Shown: positions 8,701 through 15,382 of the stretch, piece by piece | Numbering within the stretch: the first letter of the stretch is position 1 | How the letters are laid out: each line of letters starts with the position of its first letter | Source of the DNA: Asterias amurensis | Taxonomy: Eukaryota; Echinodermata; Asteroidea; Forcipulatida; Asteriidae | Assembly (NCBI RefSeq): GCF_032118995.1 | Contig: NC_092669.1 | Span: 4,401,501-4,465,500 of the forward strand | Reading direction: 5' to 3' | DNA length: 64,000 nt | Made by a program: the position numbers and the translations under genes | The notes under the pieces: model-generated | What the model was told of the DNA's origin: nothing | The model's database searches: none | The model's input: only the letters and a program-made list of their open reading frames with translations

Positions 8701-10141
8701 GGCTGCTGGGGTGGGTTTTTCAAAGAGTTGGGACTAGGCCCATCTCGAGTTAAGACTAGCTAATATCTCCTAGGACTAAGTTCTTTGTCAAATCGACCCC
8801 TGGAATTTCACCTTGGAGGGGGCAAGGCAATTTTCATTTGGCAAAGGGCACTTCCATTTGAAAATTTTAAAGTCAAAACTTTTGAAGGGGGGGGGGACCA
8901 AGGCAAAGACCAGGGCAATGCAGGGCATGGCCGTGTAATTCCAGGCATGACTTCACATTGCATGTATTTTTGGGGTCATTTCTTTTAATTTTTTTTTAAG
9001 TGCAAGTATGCCCCAAACAAGGCTAACTCTTTGTGAAGATTGCCATTGGAAGCCAGTGAAGATTGCCTTCAACTTACTTTCTTTACGGATAGACATCGTA
9101 GCAGCTTTACTGGTCCTTTTACTAAGAGCCCGGCGGCTGGCATTATCAGCGAATGCTTGAAGAGTTACATCTGGGAAAAGAACAATTAAATAATAACATT
9201 AATGATAATAATGATAATAATAACATCAAAGTCTTATATAGCGCACGTATGATATGTCTAGACGACGGCCGTCTGAGAGTGCATCGTTTGCCGTGTGATA
9301 GTGCATCGTTTGCCCTGTGATAGTACGACGACTATCACACGGCGTGCAGTACCCAGACGTCTTTTTACCCACCTCGAACCCAATCAGTTGTGCATCTGTG
9401 TATGTGAAACGCACGTACGAAAGTTACGTGTATGAAGATGATAAATAGTATGTTGGGGTGTTATAAAACAAAAGTTGACTACTTCAACTCGTGCTATGGT
9501 TTAAACTACGACCATAGAGCTACGACTCCCTCGGTGATCCCCGGACCATTCCATTTTCCCTCGGCGAAGCAGTCACTATTTGTATACTATCAACCTCTCC
9601 CCATTACTCGCTCAAGTAAGGTTTTATGCTAATAATTATTTTGAGCAATTACACGTACCAATAGACGATGTGACCTCTGACGTCACACGAAAACCATTAA
9701 CATGATTCGCGCGCATACCGCCGGGCAAAACCTTTGTGTTTTGGCAGCCAGCTAGAAAGTGTACGCAATCATACTGTGACTGCGCAACTCAGTGCCCGGC
9801 GAAACATGACGTATAGAGTGTTTTGTCAACAGAGGGTGGTTTGAATGTAAACATAGGTCACATCGTCTATAGTGTACAGTGTCTTTAAGTTTTAGACTGT
9901 ATAACCAAGTACCTTGAGCTTGTACAAACTTTGAGGAGACGCCACTGGCACTATTCCGCCCCTTTTCTTTCTGCCAGCCTCCTCTAAGCTTCTCCTTGTT
10001 CTCGACGTGAGAGTGATCAATGCCTCTTGATTTCGTCGATCTCTTTCCCCGCTGCTTTCCACTGTTGAGTGGCATCCTGGGGGAGCCTTTAGCATAGGTT
10101 GAACACGCATTTGACAGGATGTACTCTTTTATCCTTTTCAA
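5130..10141 (-). CDS. TMEM183: TMEM183-like protein (F-box-like), five exons
   Basis: Five exons read in one frame: 10141-9913, 9170-9078, 8094-7930, 7089-6921 and 5751-5130 (stop at 5132-5130). All have GT/AG borders, with phases 1,1,1,2. The product is about 425 aa from the first Met. An alternative Met at 10075 (MPLNSGKQRGKR) resembles the basic N-terminus of vertebrate TMEM183 better. Matches to the family, as I remember it: a basic segment in exon 2 (DVTLQAFADNASRRA); an acidic linker in exon 3 (FSDDDEEE); an F-box-like region in exon 4 (IYPEDISTFACLCRDTY, then TAGFWRKLYFR); LRPLVIRSLQFIYPPF; and the C-terminal ILDPVLCARVYPWWHP. Vertebrate members carry a hydrophobic segment before the last block. 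Here the aligned stretch (DQWILKIMCKTCHRLEPERI) is polar, so this protein may be soluble. The molecular role is unknown; the F-box-like part suggests protein-protein contact. Confidence 0.88.
5871..6105. mobile_element. Foldback element with AGAGGGCGCACTGG ends
   Basis: TAGAGGGCGCACTGG at the left is matched by CCAGTGCGCCCTCTA at the right. The interior is CpG-rich and unlike its surroundings. It lies in TMEM183-like intron 4. Confidence 0.7.
6230..6680 (+). repeat. tRNA-derived SINE split by a MITE
   Basis: The head (ccttatgtccgagtggtttcagagcatcgaa, a box-A-like part) at about 6230-6271 is separated from its box B (gtgggttcgaatcccggtc) at about 6487-6505 by the element at 6272-6472. After box B the SINE body runs acacttgtgtcattgggc, caggggtataaaaatgggtacc, ending near 6680. 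Confidence 0.7.
6272..6472 (+). mobile_element. MITE-3 ('GGGCCCAATTTCATAAAGC') nested in a SINE
   Basis: Ends gggcccaatttcataaagcc...gctttatgaagtttggccctgg, with cttgctta / cttagccaag motifs inside. The family also occurs at 25310, 57945 (part), 59490 and in the array units. Confidence 0.7.
6690..6846. mobile_element. Palindromic 'TAGGATTAATCCT' element
   Basis: gatttcacgaaacactagaattaatcctaactcgagttagg at the left is mirrored by cctaaaattaatcctaaagttagg...tggtgaaattgg at the right. Relatives are at 8540-8800 and 19888-20395. Confidence 0.6.
6921..7089 (-). CDS. TMEM183: TMEM183-like exon 4 (F-box-like)
   Basis: Acceptor gctgcag, donor TTTCAG|GTCAGT. Encodes QVTGGHSSSANAYPTVIWYL, then VSAFIYPEDISTFACLC and FWRKLYF. 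This is the most conserved F-box-like block of the family and fixes the gene's identity together with exon 5. Confidence 0.9.
7203..7585 (+). mobile_element. TTAA-flanked MITE-1, full length
   Basis: Ends AGACAGTGGACACTATTGGT...ACCAATAGTGTCCACTGCCT between TTAA at 7203-7206 and 7582-7585. The interior has the family landmarks caaagactagtcttcac, aacctgtgaaaatttaagctc, tttcgagacctcaaattc and gagggagctgtttctcac. No transposase. Lies in TMEM183-like intron 3. Confidence 0.85.
7582..7852 (-). mobile_element. MITE-1 relative abutting the previous copy
   Basis: Starts with the same TTAA that ends the copy at 7203-7585 and reads AGGCAGTGGACACTATTGGT. It ends ccaaaggtgtccagtgcctttag. The centre is shortened and diverged. 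Confidence 0.75.
7930..8094 (-). CDS. TMEM183: TMEM183-like exon 3 (acidic linker)
   Basis: Acceptor cttttaaag, donor G|GTAAGTAAG. Encodes KLVDSTSEILKNTSQDDVID..., FEREFSDDDEEEIVF and EKEDMPV. The 5' two-thirds of this exon, with its acceptor, is repeated twice upstream in the intron (see the pseudoexon entry). Confidence 0.85.
8196..8540 (-). pseudogene. Two tandem pseudo-copies of TMEM183-like exon 3
   Basis: Segments at about 8221-8308 and 8414-8500 repeat the 5' part of exon 3 and its acceptor (tctctctcaaac...gtgctgtcgacgagt...tttaaa on the plus strand). Each is followed by repeated intron sequence (gaaatgtgtcacttcaca, gccccaaacgaggctaaaag). The first copy reads KLVDSTSEILKD... and stays open to a stop just past the exon; neither copy retains the exon 3 donor. 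The repeat interval is about 190-210 bp. A further intron-only fragment is at about 8945-9030. Confidence 0.75.
8540..8800. mobile_element. Palindromic 'TTAGGATTAATC' element
   Basis: Contains gatttcacctaactcttcataaactcttaggattaatc with a complementary part (actcaagactttctcaag...gtttttcaaagagttggg). It is the same family as 6690-6846 and is decayed. The following 200 bp to about 8945 is G-rich with no recognised feature. Confidence 0.5.
9078..9170 (-). CDS. TMEM183: TMEM183-like exon 2
   Basis: Too short for a simple ORF scan. The acceptor is ttttcccag and the donor is A|GTAAGT at 9077. It encodes VTLQAFADNASRRALSKRTS..., which aligns with the basic VT..A.YA region of vertebrate TMEM183. Confidence 0.8.
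9190..9255 (-). repeat. SINE 3' tail fragment
   Basis: Reads (aat/gat)n followed by tcttatatagcgcac on the plus strand, which is the complement of the SINE tail gcgctatataagaagcc(att)n seen at 56150-56190. The next 150 bp contain a short repeated motif (gtttgccgtgtgatagtgc). Confidence 0.55.
9560..9893 (+). mobile_element. MITE-1 remnant with nested 'ATAGACGATGTGACCT' foldback
   Basis: MITE-1 3' sequence (ctatcaacctctccccattactcgct...gagcaattac) is interrupted at about 9661-9873 by an element with inverted ends ATAGACGATGTGACCT...AGGTCACATCGTCTAT. It then resumes as agtgtacagtgtcttta. One end of the same nested element appears alone at 23422. Confidence 0.7.
9913..10141 (-). CDS. TMEM183: TMEM183-like exon 1
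   Basis: Basic N-terminal exon; donor CAAG|GTACTT at 9912-9911, phase 1. The upstream ATG at 10141 and the ATG at 10075 are in the same frame. The second is favoured by resemblance to the family, so 10141-10076 may be 5' UTR. Confidence 0.7.
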
Positions 10142-10305
10142 TCACAGAAAAAAAGTTTGAATGAATGTAGTGCGCAATTATAAATGATCTAAAAAGTAAT
10201 GGATTTTATTCCATTATAAACCCCATCTTGATACAGATTCCATGTATCAAAATACACAAGGGATGGGAATGCAATGGCCATAGATGGCGGACCTACGTTG
10301 GCACC

Positions 10306-10642
10306 ATAGAAATAGAACCAGGAGAACGCTGAGCTCGGCCACCCTCTGTGTCGTCTGTGGACGCGGCGTACAAATACCGCGCAATACGCGCGTATGGCAA
10401 AAGTATCATCGCGTGACACGCCCGCTTGGCAAAATGGCAAGATGTCAGGACACATAGACTGTTTCTAGTGTTTTCATTGGTCAATGATGATGTCATTGTA
10501 TGGCAAAACTGCATTGCAAAATATTTTGCCATATTCGACGCGTTACGCAAATGGCGTAAAGCGCGTCCATAAAAATGGTCTCACAAAGAAACCGCACACA
10601 CAATGAGACACTCAGCGTTCTCGGGGTTCTATTTCTATGGTT
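10306..10642. mobile_element. Foldback element with ACCATAGAAATAGAACC ends
   Basis: ggcaccatagaaatagaacc...gagaacgctgag at the left mirrors ctcagcgttctcggggttctatttctatggttggcacc at the right. The interior is CpG-rich and non-coding. It lies just upstream of the TMEM183-like gene. Confidence 0.75.
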
Positions 10643-10952
10643 GGCACCAACTGTCACCTCACAATGGTATTAAACTAACAATAAAAATAGTAAGTAACCC
10701 TCTGGCCTGGCGGCTGTCGGGAGGAGGGTTACGTTATATCGCAACTAAGTTACTAACACCGCGGTAGCAAATGACCCATTTACCTACCTGTAATGCATTG
10801 CAGTTCTGCATCGCGATAAAGTTAAACCTTATAAGTTATTTATCTGTTTATGCCAGTACCGATATGGTGTCAATGACATAAATCATGTATGTTAAATATA
10901 AATTGTAAAACAAACAAAAAACAGTGGTTTAGGCCTACTTTTATTATTTTTT

Positions 10953-11087
10953 GGGATAACTTTCCGTATGGCGCCACCACTTTTTCACTCATTTTTACAA
11001 AAAGGGATATATCAATCAGGTAAATTAGATACTATATTTATTTATTTCGAATGAAAAAGTGGTGGCGCCATACGGAAACTTTTCGAT
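10953..11087. mobile_element. Foldback element, GTATGGCGCCACCACTTTTT arms
   Basis: ttccgtatggcgccaccactttttcactcat at the left is complementary to atgaaaaagtggtggcgccatacggaaa at the right. A short AT-rich loop of about 60 bp separates them. Confidence 0.75.
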
Positions 11088-11230
11088 TTTTTTTTAAAAG
11101 TATTATCATTATTTATATCAACCATGGGAGGAATATCAAGTTCATGCAGTTTAGGAATAAAATATGATCCAATCCAAAGTACATGTAGTGTGACACACTG
11201 ACAGTGCAGTGAGATTGAGAAGTGTATGGT

Positions 11231-11463
11231 AACAAAAATAGAAGAGTTTGCGGTAACACCATGTAAGTAATAACAATCTCTAAACCTAAATGAGTTGGGT
11301 GGTTCTGAAAAGAATCGTTGGATTATCAGAGCATACTGATCGAGACGTCGAGTTAATCCAACCATAGAGGAAGGCTTCCTCTATGATCCAACGGTTCTTT
11401 TCAGAACCACCCCAACTCATTTAGAGATTGTTATTACATGGTGTTACCGCAAACTCTTCTATC
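11231..11463. mobile_element. Long near-perfect palindrome
   Basis: Two arms of more than 100 bp (gaagagtttgcggtaacacc...ggtgttaccgcaaactcttc; gagttgggtggttctgaaaa...ttttcagaaccaccccaact). They meet near atagaggaaggcttcctcta. No coding capacity. Confidence 0.8.
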
Positions 11464-11516
11464 TTATTTCCACCATGCAAAGTTTCAAATCCTACTTATA
11501 TGGTTACACTTCTACT

Positions 11517-11622
11517 TAGCCCACCTTGTTGAGCTGTTAATGGCTCCGCTTTTAACATCGGTCTCATCACTGATGAGACCGATGTCAAAAGCGGAGCCAT
11601 TACAGCTCAACAAGGTGGGCTA
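11517..11622. repeat. Spacer-free hairpin
   Basis: tagcccaccttgttgagctg...cggtctcatca is followed at once by its complement tgatgagaccg...cagctcaacaaggtgggcta. The arms are about 53 bp with only a few mismatches and essentially no loop. Confidence 0.8.
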
Positions 11623-11639
11623 ACTTCTACTGTAGTAGT

Positions 11640-12520
11640 TTTGCAAGACTGGCCGGGTGAGATCTAACTTGCAATTATTAGATAAGATAGAGCATCTTAC
11701 TTACCTTCACTATGTTTGCCAACTGACGAAACAGAGTGCAAAATTGGTGGTTTTAGGAAGCTTTTGTGGCTCGTTTGTTGTGCAATCGTGTGTGTGGAGA
11801 CTGAAGAAGGATGAAGGCTATTGCTCAGCAAACTGTCAACAATGTTAGAGCGCCCTCTGTTGGTCACACTCTACTACTGAAAAGGCGATACTAGACTTGT
11901 CCCCAGTCTTTACCTGACAGAACGTAGGCCTTTTTGCAAATCGATCTCTTAGAAAATTCCCGCGCATGCGCAACATCAACTGCGAAAAGGCTTACTTTGG
12001 TATCAAAGTGTGACGTCAGAGGTTTAGGCTGCACTACGAAATTGCCCCTGTCGTAGTAGTACTTTTCATGGGGATTTGTTGAAAAACAGAATCAGGACAT
12101 TTTTGAGGATGGCAATCTTAAGTGCAGAAAAACATTGCGTCCAGGCTAGGACCTTCTCGACTGATCCCCTGTCTTGTCGATGTGTGACGCCGTTTGGGCT
12201 TTAGGGTCCCCTAGTCTTGGCCGAGTTTCGTTCATGTATTAGCCTTTATCGAGGCGCACCCGGCGGCGGCGGCACCCCCGAAGTCACTGAAAGTAATGGG
12301 GTCGTGCTTGATATGGGGTGCCGCATGCGCCTCGACAAGGCTATTCATGTATCTGCTTCTTTGAAACCACTGTACCCCTCTGGCCGGCGTTAAAAACTTA
12401 TGTTCAACAGTCTACAGCTTTGTGCAATTAACTGAATCTTAAAATATCAACATAAACCACAAGAGAAACTCTGACTGAGTAAATTAATTGGGCAATGATT
12501 TTTGGGGTTGAACAAAGAAT
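11640..12520. other. Intergenic, no gene recognised
   Basis: Mixed-composition sequence with a few short inverted motifs (attgcaaaatcgatctc region; ggcgcacccggcggcggcgg with a mirrored gccgcatgcgcctcgac around 12255-12345). No splice-consistent exon or tRNA was found. Confidence 0.35.
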
Positions 12521-12521
12521 T

Positions 12522-12593
12522 GACTAGAATGGGATGTGAACCAACGACCTCCGGATTAACGTGTTGGCGCTCTACCAACTGAGCTATCTAGCC
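12522..12593 (-). pseudogene. tRNA-Asn(GUU)-like pseudogene
   Basis: The minus strand folds as a 72-nt tRNA. The acceptor stem ggctaga pairs over seven positions with tctagtc (one G-U). The D-arm gctcagttggtagagc is intact and the anticodon loop carries GTT. The anticodon stem is broken (ccaac against tccgg) and the T stem has a mismatch with loop ttcacat. I therefore call it a decayed tRNA-Asn copy or a tRNA-derived repeat head. There is no SINE body of the local family beside it. Confidence 0.6.
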
Positions 12594-12599
12594 CTATCT

Positions 12600-13200
12600 T
12601 GGCGGTCTCCATTTTTGTTCATATCTTTGTTCGGGGATGCCAGTCAGAAGCCATACGACCGTTAACTGCCGTGTACCCAGGGGTCACACCAAAAATACGA
12701 ACTTTTTGAAACTTAAATATCTGACCTAAAAATTGGGACCGAAAGTTTTGCTTCCTCACACCAGAAAGACAGTAATTACAACAAATTAAAGCGTTTTTTG
12801 TTCATTGCTCATTTTTATTTAGGCTACTTGGTTACTGAGACGATGTAAAGTAAACCTAAGAAAACTCTACAAAGTTTTTAAAAGATTCAGTCCACTTTGA
12901 TTCTACCTTCAGTATCACTTTTTTATAGAAAAACTCAAAGTTGTGAAATTTTTTGAACCTTGTAAAGTTAGGCACTACTTAAATCTTGAACAAAACAGTT
13001 TAGAAGCTGTGGAAGACAAAATTACAATAGGCGGCATGCGGATGATTTGTCTTTTTAAACCGCTTATCTCGAGTGTTTTACAGTTATAACTATGCGTCTT
13101 TTAGTTATGATTGTTATTATCAAATTAAATCAACCGAATGCCAGTAATAATCGATTTAAAACCCATGATACTTGTCTGATGAATCACTATACTCTTTTTT
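12600..13200. other. Intergenic, nothing recognised
   Basis: AT-rich, unstructured as far as I can read. No exon, tRNA or terminal inverted repeat was identified. Confidence 0.35.
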
Positions 13201-13308
13201 CAGGGCCCAGGATTACCAACCAAATTTCCGCGTGATTTTCATGACAAGCAAACAGCTGAATGTCAGTCAACAAGCAAAATGCAGGCTTTATGAAAGTGGG
13301 CCTAGATC
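13201..13308 (+). mobile_element. MITE-3 fragment
   Basis: Reads gggcccaggattaccaacca, gcaaacagctgaatgtcag and gctttatgaaagtgggcc, matching the interior and right end of MITE-3. The left end is shortened. Confidence 0.55.
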
Positions 13309-13867
13309 AGAACTGACAGAGGATTTTTTCTCAGATTCTGGGTCAGTTTGACCCATTTCTGGGTCACTTTGATTCAAACTACGGGTAAAACTGACCCGAA
13401 TTTATGACCTAAAGGGATCCGGATTTCAGGCTGGTCAAGTCTGTGTGCTTGTGGCTCAATTCCACTACTGTGTGCAGAGGAGGGTTTAGATATTTTTTAA
13501 AATAATTGTAATATTTATTCGTGGAAGAGAAATTAAAGAACCCATAATGGTCACCACCATTGCTTAATTTAATTACTTAATCGAGATACAATAATAATTG
13601 TAAGCAATATCTTGTCCAAAGTATACACGTTTAGAGTTAATTATAACTAGATCAAGATCCGCGGTTTGGGTGGATTCTTAAGTATTTTATATTTGTATCG
13701 ATTCAAAACTGTAAGATGGTGTACATAAAACACTAATTTTAAAGAGTTTAAACACATAATGTCGTACAAACTTTTTAAATGAACGTGTTTATCATGATTT
13801 TGACACCTGCTCAAAATGGTTTGTACAAACACATACAAGAATATAAACCAATGGGTACAAAACTTCA

Positions 13868-14222
13868 GCAAAGGACACCTTGTTAGTAATTGACGAAGAC
13901 CAGTATTCTCTAAATTAATAACAAACCTTTGAAAATTTGAGCTCAATTGGTCCTTCAAGTTGTGAAAAGACGAAGAAAGAAAAAGACACAATATTGTCGC
14001 AAAGGTTGTGTGCTTTCAAATGCCTGAATTTGAGACCTCAGCCGAGATCTCGAATTCGAATCAATTCAACCTCTTTCTCAAAAACTACGTGACTTCAGAG
14101 GGAGCCGGTTCTCACAATTGTTTTATACCATGATCAACAGCTGCTCTCCATTGCTCGTAACCAAGTAAGTTTTTATGCTAACAATTATTTTGAGTAATTA
14201 CCAACAGTGTTCACTGCTTTTA
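13868..14222 (+). mobile_element. Diverged MITE-1 copy
   Basis: Contains gaagaccagtattctc, aacctttgaaaatttgagc, tttgagacctcagccgagat, gagggagccggttctcac, and ends gagtaattaccaacagtgttcactgc. The ends are decayed and have no clear TTAA. Confidence 0.7.
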
Positions 14223-14397
14223 CGCTTATACAAATATGTTGACAATCTGTTTTCAGAGTGTAATATAGGCCTGTACGTATTCTTTCGATAGCTAGTGATA
14301 ATTAAAACGTCATCCGTCGTGAGGGAAAAACACTGGTTATTATTATTATTTTTATTAATGTTATTATTAGTATAATAATTGTTTTTATTATGTTTAG

Positions 14398-14501
14398 ATG
14401 TCGACGCATCCAAGGTTCAAGTTCGCAACGTCGATAAACGCGACCCTGCCTACAAGACCGAAGCATGCGTGAAAGTCGCTACCACTTATGTTGATGTCTG
14501 A
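14398..14501 (+). CDS. Orphan last exon of the secreted-protein family, in inverted orientation
   Basis: After a T-rich tract and AG at 14396-14397, an exon reads (two bases) VDASKVQVRNVDKRDPAY..., then KTEACVKVATTYVDV and TGA at 14499-14501. It begins with two bases that complete a codon, exactly the phase left by exon 4 of the secreted-protein gene (15382-15290). Joined this way it would give an Asp and a product of about 168 aa. But exons 1-4 lie on the minus strand and this exon is on the plus strand, so they cannot be spliced together as the sequence stands. No plus-strand exons of the family were found upstream. I infer an inversion of the gene's 3' end, a fragment of another copy, or an assembly flip. 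Assignment rests on phase, position and composition, since no intact homologue is visible in the window. Confidence 0.5.
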
Positions 14502-14622
14502 AATTTTCAGACATGCGGTCACGAATGTTGCAACACCGTAGCACACGTATGGCGGATTCACAGCTAGTAGAGTAAAACAAAAAGGGAAACAAAATTAATT
14601 TAAAACACTGGGAGACTTTTGA

Positions 14623-14790
14623 ACGCTAGGTGGCAGCAAACTTACCAGGTGAATACCCACTTTTACAACATCCTCTCACCCAAATGCATTTTATAACAAA
14701 CGGTTGCAAACGCTTTTCAAAGACCAACTCGACCGATCCAAGGCAACGTGTTCCTTTTAAAGTGGTAAGTCTTCTGCCACCTAGCGTCAC
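14623..14790. mobile_element. Foldback element, ACGCTAGGTGGCAG ends, with MITE-C fragment
   Basis: acgctaggtggcagcaaacttacca at the left mirrors ggtaagtcttctgccacctagcgt at the right. Its right half contains a MITE-C end (ccgatccaaggcaacgtgtt) at about 14733-14755. Confidence 0.65.
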
Positions 14791-14821
14791 TACACGCTGA
14801 CATTAGTTCCTTTTCCGAAGG

Positions 14822-15230
14822 AAAGATGTTAGGCGAAGCTAGAAAGATGCTAGGCGGAGCTAGAAAGATGCTAGGCGGAGCTAGAAAGATGTTAGGCGGA
14901 GCTAGGAAGATGTTAGGCGGAGCTAGAAAGATGCTAGGCGGAGCTAGGAAGATGTTAGGCGGAGCTAGAAAGATGTTAGGCGAAGCTAGAAAGATGCTAG
15001 GCGAAGCTAGAAAGATGTTAGGCGGAGCTAGAAAGATGTTAGGCGGAGCTAGAAAGATGTTAGGCGGAGCTAATATATGTTAGGCAGAGTTAGAAGGACA
15101 GATGTTAGGCGCGGAGCTAGAAAGATGCTAGGCGGAGTTAGGAACATATTTTAGGCAGAGCTAAAAGGATACAGATGTTCTAAAAGCTAAAAGGATAGAT
15201 AAGTTGAGCTAGAAGGATAGATGCCAGAAT
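14822..15230 (+). repeat. 21-bp minisatellite (gatgttaggcggagctagaaa)
   Basis: About a dozen regular 21-bp copies run from 14822 to about 15080, then decay with indels to about 15230. Because 21 is a multiple of three the array stays open (GARKML repeated), but there is no splice context or start signal suggesting a protein. It sits between the inverted last exon and exon 4 of the minus-strand secreted-protein gene. Confidence 0.85.
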
Positions 15231-15289
15231 TGATTTTTTTTTTATTAAGGGTCAATAATGGGGCAAACAAGACAAGATTCTTGGCTTAC

Positions 15290-15382
15290 CCGACACCTCC
15301 TGGTCGACGATGGTGTCCCCGTTGACTTTCAGGGTGATTTGAACGCCGTAGTGCTCCGGGATGTAGTCCACAATCAGCTCAG
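15290..15382 (-). CDS. Secreted protein A, exon 4
   Basis: Acceptor after a long T-rich run (tttttttcag), donor G|GTAAGCC. Encodes ELIVDYIPEHYGVQITLKVN... ending DQEVS. No gene B counterpart is available because gene B leaves the window before this exon. Confidence 0.8.

Noticed and set aside
14826..15083. An 85-codon frame repeating GARKMLG
   Set aside because: It is explained by a 21-bp minisatellite whose period is a multiple of three; no promoter or homologue.
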